Of a stretch of 64,000 bases of DNA, positions 57,124 through 64,000 are shown piece after piece. How positions within the stretch are numbered: the stretch's first letter is position 1; every line of letters begins with the position of its first letter. The notes under the pieces were generated by a model. That model saw nothing but the letters and a program-made list of their open reading frames with translations, ran no database searches and had not been told where the DNA came from. The position numbers and the translations under genes were made by a program. The stretch comes from Sodiomyces alkalinus F11 (Eukaryota; Ascomycota; Sordariomycetes; Glomerellales; Plectosphaerellaceae): assembly GCF_003711515.1 (NCBI RefSeq), contig NW_021167083.1:467697-531696 (forward strand). Direction: 5' to 3'.

Positions 57124-57373
57124 CGATTTGACTTGTTGAAAGTCACTCCCCAAGGCCACATATAGTGGCTGCGCTAACCACTGTGGCCAGATGCATCGAA
57201 GTGGAGACGGAACTTATCGGTGCCCCACTAAAAAGTTCTGTAGCTGATTTTTCTCCATTCCCCTTCCTATCGCCATTGACATCGACATTGACATTGACAT
57301 CCATCCCAGCGCGAGCCACATCTCTTCTCCGCCACCACTTTCATTTGCTGGTCACCCCTTGACAACACTCAAG

Positions 57374-59320
57374 ATGGGCAAGAAAAGAAAGGCCTCCGGG
57401 CGCAACGAGAAGCCGAGCGGCCCCAAGGAAGTGGATCCCGCCGATGCCCTTTTAGGGCCCATCTCCACCTACGAAGATGTCGCCAACTCTGAAGACGAAT
57501 ACTTCATCAACCGAGACAAGATCATGTTCGACGAGGCACCGCAGTCCAAGCGGAGAAGGCGACAGGATGAGGAAGACAAGTTTCTCGAGCTATCGGAGGA
57601 GGAAATCCTGGCCGACGACGACGAAGATGAAAGCGAGGAGGAGGAGGAGGAGGAGGAGGACGCAGACATCCCGTCCCGGAAAGCTGCACCTGCGGCGGCC
57701 GGTCGGAAACGCGGAGCGGCAGACTCGGATGATGAAGACGAGACAAAACAAGGCCAAGACGTCGAGGACAGTGGTTGGTGGGGTGACTCCAAGACCGAGT
57801 ACTACGACGCCGACCAGATCGAAACCGAGGCCGACGCCCTGGAGGAAGAGGCCGAGGCGAAGAGGCTACAGCAGAAGAAGCTTTCCAAGATGACGGAAGA
57901 GGACTTTCTGTTCGACCAGACCGCATGGCTAGAGAGCAAACCCGACGGGGAAGGAGAAGGAGAAGGCGGCGATGATGTCGTCACCGAGGTGCTCAGGGAC
58001 GTCGAGATCACGGACGACATGACCCCCGACTACCACGCGAAGCTGCTCCGCACCCGCTACCCGGAGTTCGAGTACCTCGTCGCCGAGTTCCAGGAGCTCC
58101 AGCCCAAACTGGCCATCTTGCAAAAGGAGGCCCTGGGGAAGCCGGGCAAGTCGATCGAGGCCGTCAGGTACTGGGTGCTCGGCTGCTACGTTGCCGCCCT
58201 GGCCAGCTACTTTGCCATCCTGACATCACCCTCCCGAGACGATTCGACGACCACGACACGCAAGACCCTCCATCCTTCGGAACTCCGGGACCACGCAGTC
58301 ATGGAGACGCTGGTGTCGTGCCGTAACGCGTGGCAGAGGCTCGGCCGGGTGCAGACCGTATGCAAGGACGAGTTGCCGTCCATGGACATGGAGCCGGCGG
58401 AAGCCAACGGCCTGAACACGGCTCGGCACACAAAAGAGGAACGGCACAGACTGCAACAAGAGAGGAAGCAGCGCAAGGCCAAAGACAAGGTCCAGAAGGC
58501 CAAGGACAAGAGAGCCGAGGAGATCGAAGAGTCCCTCGCCGACCTCGACAACCTCGTCAGGTCACAGCAGAAGAGATCCAAGGCGGCGGCCGACTTCAAC
58601 GGCAACGGCAACGGCAATGCCAACGCTACCACCGAAGAGGGAGACGACCACTCCGACTTTGGCGAGGAGGACTACCTCGACGCCCGGACAGCCCAGGACA
58701 AGGCGGCGCGGAAGAAGAGCCTGCGGTTCTACACCTCGCAGATCGTCCAGAAAGCCAACCGCCGCGCCGACGCGGGGCGCGACGCCGGCGGCGACACCGA
58801 CATCCCCTACCGCGAGCGGCTCAGGGACAGGCAAGCGCGGCTCAACGCGGAGGCCGAGCGCAGGGGCAAGAAGTTCGGTGCCGACCTGGGCGGCGACGAT
58901 GGCGATAGCAACGACGACGACGAAGAAAACGACACGGCGGCGGTGCGCCGCGGCGGGGACGAAGACGACGAATACTACGACATGGTGGCGGGCAAGTCGA
59001 AACAGAAAAAGGAGGACAAGGCGGCGCGCAGGGCGGCGTTGGCGGCGGCCAGCGCCGCGGACCGCGTGGTGGAGCGGGAGGTGGTCGGGGAGGACGGCAA
59101 GCGCAGGATCACGTACGCCATCGAGAAGAACAAGGGCCTGGCGCCGCGGCGGAAGAAGGAGAACCGGAACCCGCGCGTCAAGAAGAAGATGCAGTACGAT
59201 GCCAAGCAGAAGAAGCTGCGCAGCATGAAGGCCACGTTCAAGGGGGGGGAGCCAAGGGGCGGGTATGGCGGCGAGTTGTCGGGTATTTCGACCCATGTTG
59301 TTCGTTCGAGGAAGTTGTAG
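57374..59320 (+). CDS. SAS10: SAS10/UTP3 ribosome-biogenesis protein, 648 aa
   Basis: A single-exon protein of the U3 small nucleolar RNP (SSU processome), nucleolar and required for 18S rRNA maturation. Seen: the start MGKKRKASGRNEK, an acidic segment with a long Glu run (residues 70-105), the Sas10/Utp3/C1D domain (about residues 215-290, KLLRTRYPEFEYLVAEFQELQPKLAILQ), several Lys/Arg/Glu blocks, and the C-terminal Sas10 domain ending RRITYAIEKNKGLAPRRKKENRNPRVKKK and GGELSGISTHVVRSRKL, which is the family's hallmark. The upstream extension of the frame would need a TTG start, so the ATG at 57374 is chosen. It is followed by a MITE and COG1. Confidence 0.93.
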   Translation: MGKKRKASGRNEKPSGPKEVDPADALLGPISTYEDVANSEDEYFINRDKIMFDEAPQSKRRRRQDEEDKFLELSEEEILADDDEDESEEEEEEEEDADIPSRKAAPAAAGRKRGAADSDDEDETKQGQDVEDSGWWGDSKTEYYDADQIETEADALEEEAEAKRLQQKKLSKMTEEDFLFDQTAWLESKPDGEGEGEGGDDVVTEVLRDVEITDDMTPDYHAKLLRTRYPEFEYLVAEFQELQPKLAILQKEALGKPGKSIEAVRYWVLGCYVAALASYFAILTSPSRDDSTTTTRKTLHPSELRDHAVMETLVSCRNAWQRLGRVQTVCKDELPSMDMEPAEANGLNTARHTKEERHRLQQERKQRKAKDKVQKAKDKRAEEIEESLADLDNLVRSQQKRSKAAADFNGNGNGNANATTEEGDDHSDFGEEDYLDARTAQDKAARKKSLRFYTSQIVQKANRRADAGRDAGGDTDIPYRERLRDRQARLNAEAERRGKKFGADLGGDDGDSNDDDEENDTAAVRRGGDEDDEYYDMVAGKSKQKKEDKAARRAALAAASAADRVVEREVVGEDGKRRITYAIEKNKGLAPRRKKENRNPRVKKKMQYDAKQKKLRSMKATFKGGEPRGGYGGELSGISTHVVRSRKL

Positions 59321-59822
59321 GAGATTTATTCAAGATACCATGTGTCTGTCCACCATTCTTTTTTTTTTCTTTTTCCTCGTAAGTGAAGTGGCTCTTTTTA
59401 CATCACCATATTTCTCCGTAGTCGTGAACATACAGTGGGGGGCAATAAGTGTTTGAACACTCCTATGTATTTAAGGCTAGATAGTAAGCCCATAGGCCCT
59501 CAGCCTGACATTTAATGGGTCGATAGTACATAGGTGTATTCAAATACTTTTTGCCGGGCGCTGTACCTTGTCCATCAGAGGAGGCTGTGCCAGCTGTCAC
59601 CACCTGGCGATCGTACCTACAAGGCTACAACTTCAACGACCAGAGCTTCAACTCCGTACCTTAACCTTTAGCAACATCAACATCACCGCTCATATCACGA
59701 CAAAACAAGCAACTACCCCCAGCCCCCTCCCTCGGAACCAACAAATAAACCGCCTCAATGTCTCCTCCATAACAAGTCCGACCCCATCGAAATCATACAA
59801 AGTCTCCGACAGGCCGCCTACC
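59321..59822. other. Intergenic with MITE between SAS10 and COG1
   Basis: Holds the SAS10 3' flank (T-rich at 59359-59374), a 131-bp mariner-type MITE (59433-59563) and the short COG1 leader. No coding region. Confidence 0.6.
59433..59563. mobile_element. 131-bp mariner/Tc1-type MITE with TA target duplication
   Basis: The 5' end CAGTGGGGGGCAATAAGTG... and the reverse complement of the 3' end CAGCGCCCGGCAAAAAGTA... match at about 25 of 33 positions, continuing through TTTGAA and CCTATGTA. Each end is flanked by TA (59431-59432 and 59564-59565), the target of Tc1/mariner elements, whose ends usually begin CAGTG. It has no coding capacity and so is a non-autonomous miniature element. Orientation is arbitrary. 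Confidence 0.75.
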
Positions 59823-62608
59823 ATGGCGTCTTCCCGCCTCGACGTCTCGACCCTCACCTCCTCCGCCGACGTCTTCTCCTCAACCCACACCCTCCCCCAG
59901 ATCCGCGCAATCCATAAAGCCCTCCATGTCGAGATTGAAGAGAAAGCATCCCGCCTGCGCACCCAGGTCGGCTCCTCCTACCGCGACCTCCTGGGCACCG
60001 CCGACGCCATCGTCCAGATGCGCACCGACAACGACGCCCTCCAAGCCCTGCTGGGCGGCATGGGTGCCCGCTGCGGCCGCGCCGTCGTGGCGGGCAAGGT
60101 GTCCGGTTTACGCACCTTCTCTTCGTCCCGCGGGGGGTCGTCCGATGATTCCGAATACGCATCCGCGGGCGTCGTGGCGCGGGCGAAGCTGTACGACGCG
60201 TGCAGTCTCGTCGCCTCGCGTATACTGAAAAGCGGAGGGCCCGCTCTCGTCACGGCAGGAGGCGCGGGACTGGGACCGAAGCGGGGGCGGGGCGACAGGC
60301 TTCTCCTGGCGAGCAAGGTTCTCGTCCTGAGTAGGTTGCTGGGGAAGCGGCTCGGGGAAGAGGACGACGCGCGGATGGACGAGGACGTCAAGGCGACGGT
60401 GGAGACGGCGAGGAAGAACCTCGAGGGCCTTAAGAGGCGGCTACACCGGAGTATCGACAAGCTTCTCGAGCGGGCCGCGCAGGAGGGCGTTGCTGCCCAG
60501 GAGGACGTGCTCAAGGCGCTGTGTGCGTACAGCCTGGCTACCAGCTCGGGGGCGCGCATCGTCCTGCAGCATTTCCTCCGCGTCCGGGCCGAGGCCGTGG
60601 CTACGGCCTTCAACGTCGACGAGGAGGAACCCAGCGGACGACAGAGAAGCAGCAGCAGCAGCAACAGCAGCAGCTGTTGCGACGACGTACTCAAAAGCCT
60701 GACGCTCTATACCAGGACCATCCTCGACGTCCAGGCCCTCGTGCCGTCCAAACTGGCAGACGCCCTCGCCAAACTGAAAAAGCGGCCGCTGCTAGCCGAC
60801 GAGTCCCTGAAGGCGCTGGAAGGCCTGCGGCTCGACGTGTACGACAAGTGGTGCGGCGAGGACATCCGCTTCTTCACGCCGTTCATCCGGCACGACGACA
60901 TCGACGGGCCCTTCGCGCGCAACGGGCTCTCTACATGGGCCGAGCAAGGCGCGCAAGTCGTCTTGGCCGGCCTCGCGACCACCCTATCGCGCATGACCGA
61001 ATTCAAGACCATCACGGAGCTCCGCACCAGGGTCCTGCGGCTCTGGATCCGCGACGGCGCCAAGGCGCGGGGTCTCGACCCGTCCGAGATGCTGCGTTCG
61101 CTCCGCGCCGCCATCAACAGCCACATGCTCCACGTGCTGGAGACGAAAGTGCACAAATTGCACCTCGTGGCGGCCGAAGTATCCGCGGCGCTCGAGTCCT
61201 GGCAGGACGGCGCCGGCGCAGGCGTCGCGGCCAGGCAAAGCGGCAGCTCGCTCTGGGACGTGTCCCGCTTCGACGCCGACCTGGCCGCCGGGCCGGACAT
61301 GTTCCTGCGGCACCTCGTCGCGCAGGCCCACGGTCGGAGCGACGCCGTCTCCCGCGCCCTCAACTGCTTCACGTCGTGGAAGCACGTCGTCGACGAGGTC
61401 GGGGACGTGGTCGACGAGCTGAGGAAGCAGCGGTGGGACAACGACTCGGACGACATGATCGAGGACGAGGAGACCATCGAGGAGCGCCAGCAGCTCCTGA
61501 GCAGGGACGACCCGCGGGCCCTGCAGGAGAGGCTCGGCGCCGCGCTGGCGAAGGCGTTTGCGGATCTCAACCGGCAGTTGGCCGAGCTGTGGCGGGCTCG
61601 CTCCGATGCGGCGGATGGCGGGCAGGTGGCTATGTACTTGCTCCGCGTGCTCCGGGACGTGCGCGCAGGCCTGCCGAAGCAGCAGAAGCAGAAGCAGCAT
61701 CAGGAGCAGAAGCAGAAGCAGCGGCAGGAGCAGCAGCAGGAGGAGGAGGAGAAGAAGGACGAAGAGGCCGAGTCGATCAGCAAGTTCGGGCTGGACATGG
61801 TGCCGTCCCTGCACGACAAGCTGGCGGCTACGGTGTTTTCGGGCCCGTTGGAAACCCTCGCTTCGGAGGCGCTGTCGCAGAGGGTGGTGGTCGGGCGCGT
61901 GCTCTGGGAGGGTGGCGACCCGGAGCTGCCGGTGCAGCCGTCGCCGAGGATATTCCACTTCCTGCATAACTTGTCGGTCGCCATGGACGAGGCCGGCGTG
62001 GACCTCTGGAGTGGCAGGGCCGTTTCTGTGGCCAAGGCGCACCTCCGGGGACGCATCGGCGAGTTGTGGTCGGAAGCCGTGGATGCCGTTTTGAAGGAGG
62101 CCGAGACGGAGGACAAGGACGAGGAGGAGGAGGAGGAGAGTAAGGAGGAGGAGGAGAGTAAGGAGGAGGAGGAGAGTAAGGAGGAGGAGGAGAGTAAGGA
62201 GGAGGAGGAGAGNNNNNNNNNNAGGAGAGTAAGGAGGAGGAGGAGAGTAAGGAGGAGGAGGAGAGTAAGGAGGAGGAGGAGAGTAAGGAGGAGGAGGAGA
62301 GTAAGGAGGAGGAGGAGGGTGAGAAGGAGGAAGCCCAGAGCAGTGCGAGCGAAGGGGCAGGGACGGACACACAGACCAAGGAACAACAAAGACAACATCT
62401 CTTCATCCAGTGGCTGTTTGACATTAGCCTGCTCCGATGCGCCGTGGCCGAACCCGGTAGCTCAGAGGGCGGAGATGATCAGTTCGGGAGGTTGGAGGAT
62501 CAGGTTTATGAGCACACCGGTCTCGACTCCAAAGCTCGGGAGCGGATGGCAAAGTCGGCTCGTGAAGTCTGGGAAAGGACGAATCTGTTGTTTGGCCTGT
62601 TGGCTTGA
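59823..62608 (+). CDS. COG1: COG1, conserved oligomeric Golgi complex subunit 1, with an assembly gap
   Basis: Lobe A subunit of the COG tether for retrograde Golgi vesicles. Seen: LDVSTLTSSADVFSSTHTLPQIRAIHKALH and EIEEKASRLRTQVGSSYRDLLGTADAIVQM, the Vps51-like N-terminal domain of COG1, then long helical repeats. Near the end there are KQ/QK runs and an 18-bp tandem repeat (EEEESK)n broken by ten N at 62213-62222. After the gap the correct frame continues EESKEEE...QHLFIQWLFDISLLRCAVA...RTNLLFGLLA to TGA at 62606-62608. That frame fits only if the gap is 11 bases (or 11+18n), so ten N is one base short and a literal translation is frameshifted. With an 11-base gap the protein would be 928 residues. 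Single exon; the start ATG is at 59823. Confidence 0.85.
62124..62320 (+). repeat. COG1: 18-bp tandem repeat (GAGGAGGAGGAGAGTAAG)n with gap in COG1
   Basis: About nine or more 18-base units encoding EEEESK, with the N gap inside. The repeat is perfect in the visible copies, so short reads could not span it; true copy number is unknown. Confidence 0.92.
62213..62222. other. Assembly gap, ten N
   Basis: Ten ambiguous bases within the 18-bp repeat array. Comparison of the repeat phase on both sides predicts 11 missing bases plus a multiple of 18, so ten is a placeholder. Confidence 0.97.
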
Positions 62609-62668
62609 GGCCTTCGATGGCATTCCTTACGCCAACCACCCCTAGCATCTACATCTATCTATACACGC

Positions 62669-63575
62669 TCACAGCTTATGCCTCTTCTCCCCGCTCGCAA
62701 TCTTCCTAAACTCCTCCTGCGGCACCCCCTTCATAAACCTCTCCAACCCAGCAAACACCTCCTTCACATTCTGCCTCTCGAGGATCTCCACCTCCGGCGC
62801 GCGGATAAGCGCCTTGATCCCCGTCAAGCTCTCCCCAATAAGATGGGGCCCCAACCGCTCGTCCACCTCCCGCAGCACCAAGTCCCTAAACTTGGCGTCC
62901 TCCCCAGGCCCCTTCCCCACGGACTCGAACACCCTGTTCACGAACCCCGTAGCCAGGAGGTCCTCGACGGGGATGCGGCGGCTCATCAGCAGGGCCTCGT
63001 TGGCCTTGCTGATGCCCAGGCGCTGGACGAGGGCGCGGCTCGCCCCTCCCTCGGTGACGAGACCGAGACTCGAAAACGGGGTCAGGAGGAAGGTGTGGGG
63101 CGTGGCGTAGACGAAGTCGGCGAAGGCGGCCAGGGCGGCGGAGAGGCCGATGGCGGGGCCGTTGAGGGCGGCGACGAGGATCTTGGGGTGCGTGGCGAAG
63201 GCTTGGGTTACGTTGAGGTTGAAGGCGGCGAAGTTGTGGAGCCAGTGTTTGTGGGTTTCTCTTGGGGTTGCGGTGGTGGGGGGCCCGGAGGAGATGATGG
63301 AGACGTCGGCGCCGCTGGGGTTGTCAGCGTGGTCCTGGTGTGCAGTGGGTGGAGGGAGGGGGAGGGGGAGAGACTCACGCGGAAAAGTAACGGCCCTTGC
63401 CAATGAGAACGGTAATGTAAACCTCGTCATGGGTGGCTACCTCGCGGAGTTTCTGGGCTAGGTCGTAGTACTGGAGCTGCGTGAAGGCGTTCAACTTTTT
63501 GTCATTGTCGATGGTGAGGATGGCGACACGACCGCGGTATTCGACGTGGATGATGTTGGGGTCGGCGGCGGCCAT
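62669..63575 (-). CDS. Peroxisomal enoyl-CoA isomerase/hydratase (Eci1-like), two exons, 280 aa
   Basis: Exons 63575-63379 and 63314-62669 join in phase 2 to 280 residues; the 64-nt intron has a GTGAGT donor, a GCTGAC branch site and a CCCAG acceptor. Crotonase fold: FSAGADV (65-70), the oxyanion-hole loop, then LNGPAIGLSAALAAFAD, and GLVTEGGASRALVQRLG, where E154 matches the single catalytic Glu of Eci1-type delta3,delta2-enoyl-CoA isomerases. The protein ends in HKL (278-280), a PTS1-like tripeptide, so it is expected in peroxisomes and in beta-oxidation of unsaturated fatty acids. Dienoyl-CoA isomerase or hydratase activity cannot be fully excluded. It ends 60 bases past COG1, tail to tail. 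Confidence 0.85.
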
Positions 63576-64000
63576 GGCTGTGGCTGTGGCTGTGGTTGTC
63601 GGTTAATGTCCCGTGTTCTGTAATTGTGTTCTACGTTCTGTGTTCTAGTATCGAACGGAATGCGATGTGGTGTGGTATAGAAGCTATAAGCTATAAACTA
63701 CGTATAAACAGATGTAAATAGAGAGTCTGGTGATAACCATGTGGTCCATGTCCAGACCGAGAAGCCGCGGTAAGGTGACATTGCAGGTAACGATAAAGCC
63801 GATACGCGGGGGAGCCAAGGCCGGGGGCCGGCAGCCGGCGCTAATGACTCAGTTGGTGCCCTTCCCGGGGCCTCACGTAAGCAATCTCTGGGGCACGACT
63901 TATACTTCGTAGGTACGGACTCCGAATAGAGACGTCGGTGCTCTGAAATGTACCTTTACTCAGTGTAGGTACCTACCCGGGTTAGGGGGGGTTATAGACA
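63576..64000. other. Right edge, no supported gene
   Basis: About 425 bases with TATA- and A/T-rich DNA (63680-63720), which may include the promoter of the ECI gene, and copies of the dispersed palindrome (GTAGGTACGG near 63909 and GTAGGTACCTACC near 63966-63978). No coding region is seen to the end. Confidence 0.5.

Noticed and set aside
60984..62372. 462-codon minus-strand frame rich in Leu
   Set aside because: Antisense to COG1; the Leu runs are the complement of the Glu/Gln repeats and it crosses the N gap.

Overview
This 64 kb window is nuclear DNA of a filamentous ascomycete, most likely a Sordariomycete (Pezizomycotina). The reasons are short spliceosomal introns (about 50-190 nt, GTAAGT/GTGAGT donors, CTAAC/CTGAC-like branch sites), monocistronic genes on both strands with 0.3-4 kb between them, CT-rich leaders, dispersed intron-containing tRNA genes, and a set of fungal core proteins. 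No bacterial operons, prophage or CRISPR are present. Codon-rich GC3 creates long antisense open frames over most real genes; these were ignored.

Layout. 1-9 kb: repeat-rich left edge, a small acidic orphan gene, an MFS anion:cation symporter (2623-4345, -), an AIG2/gamma-glutamylcyclotransferase-like protein (-) and CSN5, the JAMM deneddylase of the COP9 signalosome (+). 9.3-13 kb: a long gene-free stretch in front of a disordered fungal protein with a conserved C-terminal block (13168-14964, +). 16.7-26.2 kb: one giant uninterrupted exon (-) for FMP27, a Hobbit/SABRE-type bridge-like lipid-transfer protein. 27.6-28.6 kb: a Tim17-like four-exon membrane protein (-). 29.4-39.2 kb: three translation genes in a row, eIF4B (+), the ribosome-release GTPase EFL1/RIA1 (-) and eIF3 subunit L (+). 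39.9-46.2 kb: an orphan reading frame, a fungal universal-stress-protein gene and a GPHR-type Golgi channel. 46.3-49.3 kb: two pyridoxal/2-oxoglutarate enzymes on the - strand, ACC deaminase and a TauD-like dioxygenase. 50.4-54.7 kb: an accessory pocket with a 161-aa two-exon orphan, a coiled-coil/PD-(D/E)XK-like/protein-kinase fusion, and an inverted truncated paralogue of that fusion. 55.1-57.1 kb: tRNA-Asp (with intron), 3-ketodihydrosphingosine reductase, tRNA-Ser. 57.4-64 kb: SAS10/UTP3, a 131-bp mariner-type MITE, COG1 (interrupted by a 10-N assembly gap inside an 18-bp repeat) and a peroxisomal enoyl-CoA isomerase.

Functionally the window is mostly housekeeping: translation and ribosome biogenesis (eIF4B, EFL1, eIF3l, SAS10), Golgi and membrane-contact function (FMP27, GPHR, COG1, KDSR for sphingolipids), protein turnover (CSN5) and peroxisomal beta-oxidation (ECI). 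The unusual part is the 50.4-55 kb accessory pocket, bordered by a tRNA gene and dense in a short palindromic intergenic motif (core TACCTAGGTA / TACCTTAGGTA) that recurs through the window. All exon structures were derived by reading splice sites and checking that the joined frame stays open; no similarity search was run, so family names come from recognised motifs.
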